Shown here piece after piece: positions 23,744 to 37,515 of a DNA stretch of 64,000 bases. Made by a program: the position numbers and the translations under genes. The notes under the pieces were generated by a model. That model saw only the letters and a program-made list of their open reading frames with translations, did not search any database and had not been told where the DNA came from. Source of the DNA: Halisarca cf. caerulea (taxonomy: Eukaryota; Porifera; Demospongiae; Chondrillida; Halisarcidae); the NCBI GenBank assembly GCA_963170055.1, contig CAUJGJ010000188.1, positions 1,324,171-1,388,170 on the forward strand, given 5' to 3'. Numbering within the stretch: the stretch's first letter is position 1; every line of letters starts with the position of its first letter.

Positions 23744-24369
23744 GTGAGTCTAATGTGACATCAGGTATGTTCACACGAGAGACGAATTAAGATTAATCAA
23801 GTTGTGTCACACAGCATTTTCTTGCCAATTCCATTTGGATCCCATTTGAAATTCTGGATTGGCCAATCCACCTTAGGAGATTATGTCAATACAGATTTGT
23901 ACTCCATCCATTTGGATTGTGTACTGTTGTCGGATATAACTGTGCTGCCAGCAATATCCTCATAGGCAATCTACATCAGTTAATTTGTAGTAAATTAAAT
24001 CTTTTTGCACTGTAATTTTGATACTATTTCACTCACAATGCTGGTCATAACAGCTGCTATTATTGAAGTTTATGAGGTCAAGAGGTGTTAATAGAGCACA
24101 AAATATTGGTTTTTTGATGCACAACAAAAATGTACCTGTCCAGTATTTGAGAAGATATATATTGGGGAGACCCATAACTAAACAGTAATATAGGACAACA
24201 GAATAGTTTCTAGCACTCCGTGTTGCATTTGTGTTACCCTTAGGCTATGCATCCTCAATTTACAGCAAGCCTTCTTTGATGAGTCGTAAACAGTGAAAAT
24301 TATTATTTGTGAGTGCTGTATGTTCATATTCGTGCATGGAAGTCTACACTGTAATGTACTCTTTTGCAG
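23744..24369 (+). other. Intron
   Basis: A 626-bp intron with GTGAGT donor and CTTTTGCAG acceptor. Nothing else was recognised. Confidence 0.6.
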
Positions 24370-24471
24370 TTTGGAGAAAGTTTACTGTTTCCCATTGCCA
24401 TCAGTGGAAACATTGACATCTTTGATAGAATGGTTGAAAAGTTTGGACTCGACCCTGACAAGTGGGATTCT
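24370..24471 (+). CDS. Ankyrin-repeat exon 5
   Basis: A 102-nt phase 0-0 exon between CTCTTTTGCAG and GTAAGT. It encodes FGESLLFPIAISGNIDIFDR followed by 14 residues ending KWDS. The repeat is degenerate (SLLFPIAISGNIDIF for TPLHxAAxxGHxxIV) but has the right length and helix pattern. Confidence 0.8.
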
Positions 24472-24867
24472 GTAAGTGTGCTGTGATCATTTTTGCCGGT
24501 TGTCTTTATCTTCTTATTTTATGAAGGGTGTTGGGAAATTGTCTGTAGCATATGTGCATTTGTGAGAATCTCTGAGTGCTAAGTTTTACATTAAGCTTTT
24601 AGACCTTCACTAGCCATGTACATGATGAATTGGTAGCAGGGTGCAATTGTATTTTATCTGGTGATATGTTTCTGAATCAGTTCTTTCTAAGTTCTTTATT
24701 GCTAATAGTATTTGATGGGCCAGGTATTGTATTGGACCAATAATAAGCAGAATACACTCATTCTAGTTCAACTTGGCTTATACATAATGAAGGACATCTA
24801 TTTTGTATTAGTCACTGAGTGGATTAGCGGCTTATTGAATACCAGTGAGAAAGTTTATCTTTGTGGG

Positions 24868-25480
24868 CCTTTCCTCTGGCCTACATGAAAACACAAAGAT
24901 TGCAAATCTGGTCGTAGAATTAGGCTCAAAATGAGGAACAAAGTACAGAACTAACTTAGTAAATCAAAATAATAAAAGTTTGCTGCTCCATTTCATGGCT
25001 TCAATATTCAAGGTTATCCACAAGAATAACACCCGTCCAGCCACAAGAGGCCTGACATTAAACGAATGGAACAACGTATGCAGATTCATTTCAATTCTAA
25101 GGGTTTGGTGTTTTAGGAACCATCTGTGAAAGCTTCACGTCTAAGGCTAAAACTTCCATGACCAGATTTTTGATTGAAATATCTTAGTGGGCTCATATTC
25201 CAGTGCTTCCATGAAGTCCAAATTTTGTGTTATATTATGGATTGTTTCCGAAGGACCAAGCACTATATTGTTCCATTTGTTTTACATCCAAAGTTTTTTT
25301 ATGGCCGAATGTATGCTTTTCTTGTGTAGTTTGTTTTACTTATGTTTAGCCTTATATATTAAACCATGAAATGGAGCAGCCAAATTCATTTTTCGATTTT
25401 GTAAGTTTGTGCCTTCCACAAAACCCCCAAATTCTATAACAAGAATTTGTAATCTTTGTGTTTCATGTAGGCCTGAGGAA
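24868..25480. mobile_element. Fold-back element with arms of about 125 bp
   Basis: The left arm (24868-25000) and right arm (25355-25480) are inverted copies: CCTCTGGCCTACATGAAAAC mirrors GTTTCATGTAGGCCTGAGG, and TTTGCTGCTCCATTTCATGG mirrors CCATGAAATGGAGCAGCC. The loop is about 355 bp. Arms this long suggest a fold-back MITE; no target duplication was established. Confidence 0.75.
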
Positions 25481-25497
25481 ATGTCTGCAAATAGGGT

Positions 25498-25565
25498 AGG
25501 GTATTCTTATTAAACCCGGGAACCTTTAGCCAGAGGCTACTGTAAGTGGCACCCAGAAAATGTAA
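25498..25565. repeat. TAGGGTATTCTTATT repeat, copy 1
   Basis: It shares with 51921-52041 the sequence TAGGGTATTCTTATT, then AACCTTTAGCCAGAGGCTAC and TGTAAGTGG, with few differences. In the second locus it sits as an insertion inside the CACAGGG element. Full boundaries here are not resolved. Confidence 0.65.
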
Positions 25566-26177
25566 GCTTTCAAGTACTGGAGAGGGGTCTACTTACTCAG
25601 ATACAAAAATGATATGTCCTTCTCTTATATAGGCATATTTAAGAGCTGTATATCTTGTTCCGATTGAAAGCAAGGTGGTTTATTCCAGTGCTTCGATAAC
25701 ATGTACTATTTTGTTTGTGTCCAAAATCAGACATAACTATACCTATCCTATATCAAAATGTGTCAAAGACAACTTTTCATTTTGAAGTTTTATGTATTTT
25801 TGCTAAACCCAGTCCTCCTGGTGTGTGACGGCCTTGCATATATACTCTCAGGTTAATATTTTTTGGTACTATGTTTGTATTACCAAATGTGGTGTGGTAT
25901 TCATGCATGATTCTTGTTAAATTTCATAAAGTTGTGAATATGCATATGCTTTGTACTATTCCAACAGATGCTATAATGATTGTTTTGGTATTTGTTTGCT
26001 CCACCATGTAATTTTAAGGAAGGTATATAGAGGAAGTGTAACTTTTGCTAGAAATTATGACTTATATATACTATCATTGTCTGAAAATTGGTAGAATGCA
26101 TCATTGGTAGCTAGATTTTGAAACCCAAAAGTATTTTACAAGCTAGAGTTGTTTTTGTGACATATTTGCCCTTGCAG

Positions 26178-26282
26178 AGGACGTTGCATAGACCTATAAC
26201 TTGTGCTGCAGACTATGGCCACTTTTCTATGGTGAAGCATTTATTTGTCAAGTACAACTGTGACCTGAGAGTCAAGAATAAA
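26178..26282 (+). CDS. Ankyrin-repeat exon 6
   Basis: A 105-nt phase 0-0 exon, 35 codons, between CCTTGCAG and GTAAGT. It encodes RTLHRPITCAADYGHFSMVK and on to VKNK. It carries one residue more than its neighbours near the start; TLHRPITCAADYGHFSMVKHL retains the AA-x-x-GH core. Confidence 0.85.
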
Positions 26283-26330
26283 GTAAGTAGTATTTGAAAC
26301 TGTGAATGTACAATGACAGTAATTTAACAA

Positions 26331-27386
<1,056 letters not shown>

Positions 27387-27629
27387 ATTTAAGTTAAAGT
27401 TTTTCCAGTATTTTTTGAATGCAATATTTGTGTTCCTTTGTTACCCTGTAGCTGTTATAATTTGATTTGTTCAATCCTACTGTAGCTGTCAATTTTTGAC
27501 ATTTTGAATATAATAATGAAGTTGCACTATGAATGATCATGAATGTTTCAATAAGCGATTCCAGTTTAGAAAAAAAATTGCAGACCACCTATGACCTTGC
27601 AGAGCTAGAAACAGCAGTCTGCCATCTGG

Positions 27630-27960
27630 CATTTTCCGAGCAAACATTAATATGGCTGACCAAAATCAAGTTGGGTCAGCCATTTGGCAGACCCACACTT
27701 CTCTGTATATAAAATCCTCATAACTACTGAAACTGAGACCCAAGCCTCCAATACTGGGCTATTACAGTCAAGCGACAATTCATTGTGTCAATCCCACATG
27801 GTTCAGTGTTAGAGATTCCATTGTGCGCATTACAAAATCACCGATGACCAAAAATGGCTGACCAATTTTCAAAATGTCCTACCAATATAATTCTGGGTCA
27901 GTCATTTGTCCTAACAAACGTCAAATGCTATTTCTACCACTGACCTTGGGAACTTGAATT
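27630..27960. repeat. Diverged direct duplication of about 205 bp period
   Basis: AATGGCTGACCAA-type and GGGTCAGCCATTTG-type segments recur (about 27650-27690 and 27853-27910) in the same order. The duplication is old and short. No function is seen. Confidence 0.4.
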
Positions 27961-28428
27961 GCTTCGAAATTATCATTATTAATGAACTAACACAAGAATT
28001 CGTCTGTTCTAAAGGACTCTTTGGTGTTGAAATGAGTAGCAAATCCACTAATTTAATCAAAATGTAGTCACTTAAAGAGTTGCGTATCACCTTAATGTCC
28101 AACATGTTGTTGACTTATACATCGGTACAGATGTTTTGGAAGGTCTGGACACTTCCTGTGAGAATAAATATAACACAGGGGTTGCCGGTAGACTGCCCAC
28201 ACAGTGTATTATGTAGTATGCAGGAAAATTAATGCAAAGTGTGCACGTAATACTTATTTGTATGCCTCAACATGGGTCATTTATATGCATTGGAAGCTGC
28301 TGGAGACATTACATTACTTGGTCACCAAATTATATACCAAAGGCCACAGCTCATGTATTATATTACAGGCCATCTATTTTGTTCAATAACTGTCCTTATG
28401 TGCACCACACTTCCCTTGCCTTCTATAG

Positions 28429-28530
28429 GATGGAGAGACATTACTCCATCAAGCAGCTCTTGGAGGGAGCATTGAGTTGGTTGCCTGGCTTGTTCAAGAG
28501 CATGGCTTTGATGTACATGAATGTAACAAG
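28429..28530 (+). CDS. Ankyrin-repeat exon 7
   Basis: A 102-nt phase 0-0 exon between CTTCTATAG and GTATGT. It encodes DGETLLHQAALGGSIELVAW followed by 14 residues ending ECNK. It is a canonical repeat with T-L-L-H, AA, GG and a Leu-Val second helix. Confidence 0.9.
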
Positions 28531-30049
28531 GTATGTATCACTGTGTGCTGTTCACTGTCTATATTACGATTGCCCCACATCCCATATATACAGCATATTA
28601 CTTTGTTGCCCCCATTTCTCACCTCATCACACCTATCCTACTCTATATTATTGTAAAATTTCCGAAACTCAGAAATTTTGTGAATCACTTCAAACCATTT
28701 TGATAAGTCAGATAATATCATGGTTATAAAATTTCCCTTATACCCAGTGCACTTATAGAGGGTGTATCTTAGATTAGTGTTCATTTGGGTAAATTCTGTT
28801 ATTTCTGTCCCTCTTAGTAAAATGTGTAGCTAATGCAGTCATGTTTATGGCATTATTTACTGAGGGCATCAGTCCGAGTTGATTAATCAATAACGTGATT
28901 GTATGAATACACGTCCTACTTGAGTTAACTAGCTAGTGTCATATGCGATGCAAGGCACTAAATAATTGGTTTGTCCAATACATTGATCTGTGATTGTGCA
29001 ATGATGAGAAGACAGTGGGACAGTGAGAGTCACAGGTACGTAGAAATTTCATATTGTGTATTAAGGGAAACTGCATGGAAAGGCTTATTTTTCATAGAAA
29101 CATTCTTGTATATATTAATGTGTGGACCTCTCTTCTAAAATATGCGAGACCAAATTTTGCATGCAATTCCGTGTGAATGGCCCCTTCTGGGGTTCCTTTG
29201 TTCTAGGATCCTAAGAAGAATTGCCAACGTTCAGTACAATATTGCAAATTTGTTTGTTACTGTCTTAAAGAATAGAGGAGCAATGAAACAATTAGGAGCA
29301 CTTGTTCTAACTTTTTCAAGAATAGGGAGGGTTGATGGCAATGGCAATTCTGACGAAGGCGACGCTAAATGATCGAAACTTTGGTATTATCAGCGTGGGG
29401 AGCTGTTTATTCAATGAACAATCCTTGAATTACTTTTTAAATTCCCAAAAGATTTCGAACATACCTATTGGAACAGGGATATCAGTGAATCATTCGTTTT
29501 GAGTTCCTGACTCATTTCAGAAGAAAATATCCTACATATTGTTATAACACATGCACTGCACCTAATATAACACTTGTTTGTATTTATAAGCAAGTGGGAA
29601 AGTTTAGGGCAGTTAATCGTGTCAAAGTTTAACCTCTAGGGTTAAAACAACAGATTATTAGGATACCTATTTCTTAGAGTAAAGTGAGAGAGATTTGATA
29701 TTCATTTTGGCAATTTGTTTATTCAGGGCTGTCACAGCTGAAGTTACTGTTGTCAGCAGCACTAAAGGCAGGATTGGGAGTGTTCCATATAGCTAGTATT
29801 TGATTGAAATTCTCTGTGCTGTGTATTTATTCAAAGGGGGTTTGTACAGGCCATTGCACCAACCATTTTCTCCTGACACACAATTATTTTGTATGGTTTC
29901 TACATTTCATGTATAAAAGAGAGCTGTTTCTATTGTCTGAAGAAAGATAACGAGCCTGGAATACATAGCAGTTTCAGACAAACTTTGCCTCGGCTGCACC
30001 TATAGATCACTCTCAATTCACATGAAACAACACAAAAAGACAGAACAAA

Positions 30050-30510
30050 TAGTGAGCTATCCAAAAATCGTTCCGGGCTATAGGTTATAACTTTCCGTAA
30101 GCAAGTTATAACCGAAAAACCTGTTATTTCACCCTTCAAACGGCCAAAATTTAGCATAAATGGTCAAATTGCGAGAAACTGCTAGATTGTAGCACTATGC
30201 CCGGAATGATTTTTACAAACCGGAACATCTTAAGACTCCATCGAAGTAGGATTGGACGAGATTCGAAGGCATCTAGAGGTCCAGCGAAACGACTTTATTT
30301 TCTTCAACAAAACTGCCATTTTCGTGACGTTTCATGAATACGTAGGTGCAATGTCACAAAAGTCGCCTTCTCTTCCAATTCTGTCGATAAGTGAATTTCG
30401 CGACGTCATCTAGAAGATGCTCAATGACGCATTATAAAAAGCCGCTAATTGATGATGTGGAAAACAAGCACCAACCACAATTGGAACAAGCAACATGCAG
30501 ACAGTTACAA
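30050..30510 (+). repeat. Dispersed repeat, partner of 19965-20440
   Basis: This is the plus-oriented copy of the repeat described at 19965-20440. It includes a short internal palindrome, GGTTATAACTTTCCGTAAGC...GTTATAACC. The two copies are about 10 kb apart and opposed, so they could pair. Confidence 0.7.
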
Positions 30511-31210
30511 ACACCCTGTGAGTGCTTAGTGTTCTTAAATGGTTGAAACACGGATTGCGTACCTCAATGTCGTTTACTGGCATTTACCTTTCTCTTTTGT
30601 GGATGCTCAACTTCTATCTGGCAATTTTTCCTTTCTGTTGACAATGTCTTCTGAAGTGTCTCTGTTTAATTTGCTTCCACTGATGCGGCTTCAAATTCAA
30701 TTTCAAGCCTTGGAAATTCTTATCACTTTGGTATTGTGCGAAGAAAGTCCAGGATGATGTCACAACAAAATCACATGACTATCATGTGAAATGCAGCCAT
30801 GTCCTGGATTAAATTAGCGCATCGCCATAGGAAGTTTTTCAAGTTCCAAGTTTTTCATCGTTATCAATATTGGATGTTTCAAATTTTTACCCATGGGGAT
30901 TTTGATCCTGCACTTTTCCAGGGAGTTATCACCGAATAATATAGTGTATTGTAAGCTTTTCTTGGATATTTTAAAACTATTTCAGTATTTAAACCCTCAT
31001 GGGTGAAATGTTAGATATTAGTAGTAGGGACATTTTAGTCCATATTTTGTGTCTGTATGCCTCCCGATTTACTCCAGTCCAAAAACTACTTATTGCAACT
31101 ATCAGATAAATCGTTGATTATTCGTACCAAACATATTAAGTTGAAATGTAGCACAAGTAGTTTGGATATGCTTTTACTGCCTTCAGATTGTTGTATGTCC
31201 ATTTTCTTAA

Positions 31211-31895
31211 GTACAGGTCAAAAATTACTTGTGCTATTTTGCGCAATCTTGTGCGACCCACTTGCGAGATAGTGCGTGATATTGAGCGAATATTGCGCGA
31301 TCGCGCAAGACTGCCCTTTGAGATGGAGGTCGTGCGCGAATAGCAGACTCTTATAGACGATGTTCACCACCAGAAATAGACAGATTTCCAAATTACAGAG
31401 GCCTGATATAAGTACAATAAATAGCTTTACGGCAACTTTATTTGAATTCGTTCGATTTTCGTATCTAAATAGTACTTTAGAATCTTCTAAAGCGCGTTTA
31501 TTATAACTGTGCTTTCGAGCGGACATGTGCATCAAACGGTCACTAGTACTACCAAGCTACAGGGATGGTGAAGAACAGAAAGCATATGGAAGACTGAAGA
31601 CAGACACGCCTACATGTGCATGTTTTTATACAAAGCTATGGCTCAGGATGAGAAACTGACTGAACGAAAAGTCAAAGCTTTTGGGAAAGATGACTGCCAA
31701 TTCGGAGCAGTGTGTTTTCAGAGAGAATGTTTGTAATTCTCGTGACTATGGTCTAAAGATGAAGATGTTCATGCTCGAGATTTTGCGCGAGTATTGCACG
31801 CGATCTTGTTCTTTCGCTCACGATAGTCTCACGCAATTATTGCGTGATTGCGCAAATGATCGCACGCGAGACTGTAAGGTTTCTTTGACTTGTAC
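31211..31895. repeat. GCGCAAT-rich element with possible GTACARGTCAAA inverted ends
   Basis: The left end GTACAGGTCAAAAATTAC and the right end read inward GTACAAGTCAAAGAAACC are similar. Inside, clusters of TGCGCAATCTTG, ATTGCGCGATCGCGCAAG and GCGTGATTGCGCAAATG lie near both ends. It is probably an old MITE; no clean duplication was found. Confidence 0.45.
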
Positions 31896-32721
31896 TGTAA
31901 AAGTAAGAAACTGAGAAGTTTTGTGACCAGTAAAATCACCAACTTTGGAAACCATTTAAAGTGCAAATGGACATATCCCACGTGCGTAAAGAATGTATGT
32001 TAATATTGTATGCCTGTCTCTGTCACCAAGTGAGACAGCTACTGTAGGATTGGTATGTTCTTCAAAGTAAAGTATGCAGTTTGGACCACCACAGACACTG
32101 GGTGATTTTCAATTTGTGATTTTCTTAATATGCAGTATTGTGTGGTATCAGACGTTAAACATAGTGCGATTGTAAGTTCTGTGATTTTCTTTAATATAGC
32201 ATAATAGCGCTATTAATTGAATTTACAGCCAGTAGATCAGTCGGTGTTTGCAACAACCTTTGGCTAAGATCTACATAGTTGTCTATATCTCTCTGTGTGT
32301 ATATACCCTTCCTGATGGCACATCATGGTGCATACCCTCATGTGTGCTAGTAAAATTTATTTGAAGGCCAAAATTAAGATATTCTCTGTAATCCAGCAAC
32401 CTCTTCAATCCGACATTTTTTCCTGACCGAATTACTGTCAGATTGTAGAGGCTCTATTGTATATGCTAAATATGCTCAATATTACTGACTGTTTTATTAC
32501 ATTATCATTCGCATGGTTGAAGAAGAAAAAACTCTATAATCCAGCAACCTGCTAATCCAGCTCTGTTTCTCATTTAACAATGGGTGCTGGATTATACAGG
32601 ATCTATTGTATTTGCCATTACGTCAGTTTTTAGAGAATTGATGCGGCATCCTGCATAAATATTTTAGCTGCGGGATTTAGGAATATGCACACTGTACCCA
32701 GTCCAACACACCTTAGTCTAG

Positions 32722-32900
32722 CTCTATGCTCATCTAGCCCTGTGTATGCCTATCCCTATTCCCGTCTAGCCCTAGCATGTCTAGCCCTATGTATGTCTAG
32801 CCCTAGCATGTCTAGCCCTATGTATGTCTAGCCCTAGCATGTCTAGCCCTATGTATGTCTAGCCCTAGCATGTGTAGCCCTATGTATGTCTATCCCTGAT
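32722..32900. repeat. TCTAGCCCTA minisatellite, unit 1
   Basis: Repeats of TCTAGCCCTATGTATG alternating with TCTAGCCCTAGCATG, a higher-order period of about 31 bp. Related blocks occur once per long unit. Confidence 0.9.
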
Positions 32901-33225
32901 ATGACCGCCGAGCCCTGTGTAGCAAACAAACCTACCTTGTTCCAATGTTTTGTGATGATTGACATTTGTTTATCCCTACATCTTTTTTTCAATTTTTAAA
33001 TGGTATATTATTATGAATATGCACAGGCAAAGTATCAGACCACCCTTAGAATCTTATCATGAGCCCTGCCTCTTGAGGCACCCAACCTTTGTGGTCTCCT
33101 CTCAATTAGCTTCAATAACTCTTCTTTACCTTTCCTACCCCATTAAACTAACCTCATTTTCATCTCTTGTTCATCAATGATACTACAACTTCACACATAC
33201 AAGCACACATGTATGCATATATATC

Positions 33226-33721
<496 letters not shown>

Positions 33722-33960
33722 CACTACTTATATTCACAGACAAAATACATGCACATGTGTAAATTGAGGTACTTGGCCTAATATATTGCATCAGCGAAAG
33801 CCAGTGTAACACATGTTATGTGATTGTCTTAAAGTGTCTAACTTCTTGACAGTTCTGACTGGCATCATGTTAACATTCACAGGAAACTTTGCTAAGTGTT
33901 TTTCTGTCTAATCCTAATCTTTCATTTTTAGTGTTTACAATTGTTTCTGTATTCCCTTAG

Positions 33961-34062
33961 GATGGTTGGACTGCACTTCATCATGCCTCAAAATATGGTC
34001 ACCTCCACATTGTGAGAGAACTGATTGAGAAGATGAATGTTGATGTATTTGCTACTAAGCTG
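33961..34062 (+). CDS. Ankyrin exon A1
   Basis: A 34-codon phase 0-0 exon between TTCCCTTAG and GTATGG. It encodes DGWTALHHASKYGHLHIVRE followed by LIEKMNVDVFATKL. It is a near-consensus ankyrin repeat, the least altered at the TALH/GHL positions. It is the founding-looking A exon because it starts with Asp, like the single exons upstream, whereas later A copies start with Asn or Lys. Confidence 0.93.
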
Positions 34063-34603
34063 GTATGGTGTTTATTATAACTTGTATGTTTGTTGTTTGC
34101 TTACTTGAATACACAACAGTCCCTAGTTCCATTTCATGACTTATACACTCCCCCTTGTTTAATTCCCTCCTTATACATACAAACCCTTGTTTTGTCTGAC
34201 ATTAAGTGATTTTGTACTCTATATCACTTGTAGAACCTTATAACCCCAGTTAGTTAGGATGTCCACATGCGCAGGTAATGGTGGTCTATCTCCTGTTTAC
34301 ACGGCATTCAGTGCAAAGGACAACATGGCATTCACTGCTTTCATTTTGTCGTACCTTCATGTGGTAATTGTATTCAGTACAATTATAATGAAAGATTCTT
34401 TTGATCCTACTTTGCAAGATTTACTGATTGTTGTTGTATTAGATTGAGTTTTTTAAATAGTTGATCGAATGTGAACTGTAGGCCGAAGTTTGTTCATTCT
34501 AGTTGCAGCAATTAAATCCTGTGCGGCTTTAGTTATTCATTGAAGTGTTACCTTATACTCCGGTACCAACCATGTGTAATCATTTTCTCTTGTTTGTCCT
34601 CAG

Positions 34604-34807
34604 GATGGTCTGAATGCCCTTCACCTTGCTGCTTTGGGTGGGCATTTGGATATTGTTAAATATCTCATTCCAAAGTTTGCAGACAAAAGATTTGAGTCTG
34701 ACAATGATGGTAACACCTGTCTACACTGTGCTGCACGGGGAGGTCATCTGTCAGTAGTGAAGTACCTCATTGAAGAGTGTGGATTGGACCCTAGTACTGG
34801 GAATAAG
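34604..34807 (+). CDS. Ankyrin exon B1 (two repeats)
   Basis: A 204-nt phase 0-0 exon between TGTCCTCAG and GTGGGC, coding 68 residues as two 34-residue repeats. The first is DGLNALHLAALGGHLDIVKY... ending FADKRFES, the second DNDGNTCLHCAARGGHLSVV... ending DPSTGNK. Both keep LHxAA-x-x-GHL. The reading frame stays open for 76 codons past the donor, as in most other B copies (see the finding on read-through). Confidence 0.93.
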
Positions 34808-35926
34808 GTGGGCTATTGTTTATTGCATGACACACACATTGTACATCATCTACAACTTTCCTCTCAGTTCTCCTCTCCTGACATCTTGAATACTTCATCT
34901 CAAGCCCTTCAGCAGTATAATCCAACCTCAATTTCATCACACTCTCTTGATTTCATACTCAGTTGTACTTCTTGGCTACACTATGAATACTATTATCACT
35001 CCATTAGCGTATATACGTATCTGAACACATTTTAATGAAGCTTAGCTGTACAAGGTTTTTGGCTATATCATTGTCAGATAGACCAGATCTCACTGCACTA
35101 CATTAAGGTCTGTTTAATACAAACTTCACCACTCTTTCTCTCTTGAGTTTATGTTAAAGTCCATGCTGTACTATTAAGGCTTCTTTTTTACCCTTACCAT
35201 CAATATTATTGACACACACACATGCCCTTATCAGTAGCAGAATGTATTATTTATTGTGTTCAGCATCAAGGCCATTGGAGAAGGTCAATACTGCCAACTG
35301 ATATCGACCTTTTCCTAACACATTATTTTGATTGTTGATGCTGTCTGTACGGAAATATCAAGAGATTAAAATTCTGTTATGAATGTCCTGTTTGTGGAGT
35401 TTAGCAAGTAGCAAAAATAACCCAGGCCTGCATTTTCCCAAACCATTGCAGCCTACCTTCGACATGTTTATGGAACACTAATTGAATTCAATTTGGTAGT
35501 TTTTAAGTACTATAAGCTGTAACAATATGTTTGCTGTACACAATATCAAACCCATATAGTCTTTCTACTCCTGATGTGTTTTGATCCAGAATGGACTTTA
35601 TTTGAAGCTGTAGTAATTTCTGTGAGAACATCAAGTTCTTGAGCAAGGTTATAAGTTAGTGCTCCTGCAGACTTGCAGCCTCCACACTTCTATTCTGCTG
35701 TTGTGTGGTCATGTGGTATGCAATGTACCTCAACAAGGTACAGTAAATTATGAAATAGATATTTCCATTTAAAGGGAATGTTGTAGTGAAGCTCTTTGAC
35801 TGGTGCTACACAACTTTAATACCAAACTTATATTAGCATAGAACACATTGAATTTGCAGCTATCTAAATACTTTTAGGATGGTTACTAGAACCTCAGGTC
35901 CATAGCAAGAGGTGCATTGAATGCGT

Positions 35927-35929
<3 letters not shown>

Positions 35930-35953
<24 letters not shown>
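35930..35953. repeat. Poly(C) tract, unit 1
   Basis: About 24 C in a row within the hAT-related block. The equivalent tract varies from a few C in unit 2 (41438-41450) to about 18 in unit 3 (44604-44621) and about 30 in unit 4 (49151-49180). Confidence 0.9.
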
Positions 35954-35957
<4 letters not shown>

Positions 35958-36663
35958 CAGGGAAGTAGCTACCAAGGTTTTATCCGTGGGCAACCCCTGG
36001 GTATGGTTCCCCCCTAAGCAGAAAGGTTCCCTTGAAATTCTATCCTTAGCTATAACACACATGCACAGTTGCAACAGACTGATCTGTGTACTGTGTTCTA
36101 AACAGCTTGAGTGGTATAAAACAGCCTCATTTATCACCTTCTGAGGCATAAAAACTAAAATATTTCCTGGGGAAGCAAACCCCCGGACCCCCCTAGCTTA
36201 GACCACTATCATTCTACATACATATCTGCCCTCTATAACATCACTATACTTTGCCATAGCCCGTCCGTCTTCATTGTTATTCTAAAAGAGACCCTGATGT
36301 ATAAGCTGCATGTATGAGTGGAGTTTTTAATAACATTGAATCCACATGCTTGGACCACCCCACCCTGCATGTGCGTGTGTACATAGTATTTACAGATGAG
36401 TAGGTTCCCCTAAAATTCGACCCCGGATGATAAATTCTGGCTACCATTGTTTCCTGGTTGTCGGGAAATCCCCCTCATCATTCTTAAGCCACCAGTGTGC
36501 CAATTAATGATGCAATTAATCTCAACACTCACTCCAGTTGTCACCTACGTACATCCACCTGTTCTGCTTGTCCAGCTGCTAGCCCCTACTTTTACCCTTT
36601 GCGTGGGCGGAAAAATTTGGGTCTAGCAACTGTTGTATTTTTAACACCTCATTGCGGCCAATC

Positions 36664-36698
36664 AGATTGCATTGCACCGAATCGGTGCAATGCAATCT
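36664..36698. repeat. Perfect 17-bp palindrome with 1-nt spacer
   Basis: AGATTGCATTGCACCGA, spacer A, TCGGTGCAATGCAATCT. In unit 3 (about 45315-45357) the same palindrome has one mismatch but longer arms, including AATCAG/CTGATT. It sits after CGGCCAATC. Confidence 0.85.
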
Positions 36699-37130
36699 CA
36701 TTAGTCAATCGAAATAAGAGACTGAAAATGGGCAGCTATCTTTTTGATCTTTACAGAATGCTTTACGTTAACTTTGGTCCTTGTTCTTGATTCTACCGTT
36801 TGAGATGAATGCCTCTTCAAGTCATGTGTTATCGTTAGATCCCGAATCTTGGAGCAGCATAGTGCGATGGCGATGGATCTTGTGGCAGAGATGTTTCCGT
36901 ACATCTTCCAACCGCCTCACGTCAATCAGGGATTTTGACGTCGACCGTTTTGTATCTGTAAGTTTATAATGGCCCTTTCTAAGCCTGAAATACTACTGAA
37001 GTATTCTAGTGGGAAAAACTATCCTTTGCAAACTGATGGAAATGTTATTGTTCATCGGAATTCGCACCAAAGATTCTTTTCTTGCTTTCTACAATCTTCA
37101 GTGCTATTTCTTCAGCTGCTACTGAACAAT

Positions 37131-37515
37131 ATAGTGGCCTGTTCACAATAACGGTTATGCAATTTCACCACTTAGCCCACAACACGGATTGGTCACCAGT
37201 GGCGGATCCAGGATTTTTGAAAGGGGGGTTCCATGTAGTCTTGCTATGAGCTGTAATCCTATCTCTGCATATGTGCAGGAAAGCTTTCTAATCTGTGCAA
37301 ATTTCTCTTAGTTATGTATTCAGTTGTGCTTCAAGAAGGCTTGGCTAGCTTTAGAAGCGTTAGTTGTGACCAAAGTAATCCACTTCGCTCCAAAAATTAC
37401 GGAAAAAGAAGGAGCCACTATAGTGGCCTGTCCACAATAACGATTACGCAATTTCACCACTTAGCCCACAACACGGATTGGTCACTATGGTGGCCCGTCC
37501 ACAATGGAGGGTTAA
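37131..37515. mobile_element. piggyBac-like ends (CCACAATNNAGGG-TTAA) with hAT-like insertion
   Basis: GTGGCCTGTTCACAATAACG (37131) and its repeat ATAGTGGCCTGTCCACAATA (about 37423) share about 60 bp of following sequence. The right copy ends GGCCCGTCCACAATGGAGGG followed by TTAA (37512-37515). Between them a hAT-type end, CAGTGGCGGATCCAGG, starts at about 37199. Relatives begin TTAA-CCCTTTATTGTGG at 45736 and lie complete at 50817-51627. Confidence 0.6.

Larger units (their letters stand above)
24472..26177 (+). other. Intron with fold-back element
   Basis: A 1.7-kb intron, GTAAGT donor and CTTGCAG acceptor. It contains the fold-back element at 24868-25480 and, directly after it, a repeat starting TAGGGTATTCTTATT. 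Confidence 0.6.

Noticed and set aside
30539..30757. 72-codon plus frame after the dispersed repeat
   Set aside because: No recognised domain and no acceptor/donor pair giving an ankyrin-like repeat; probably chance.
32722..32900. Regularly spaced short repeats resembling a CRISPR array
   Set aside because: Monomers are contiguous without unique spacers, and the context is a eukaryotic intron. It is a minisatellite.
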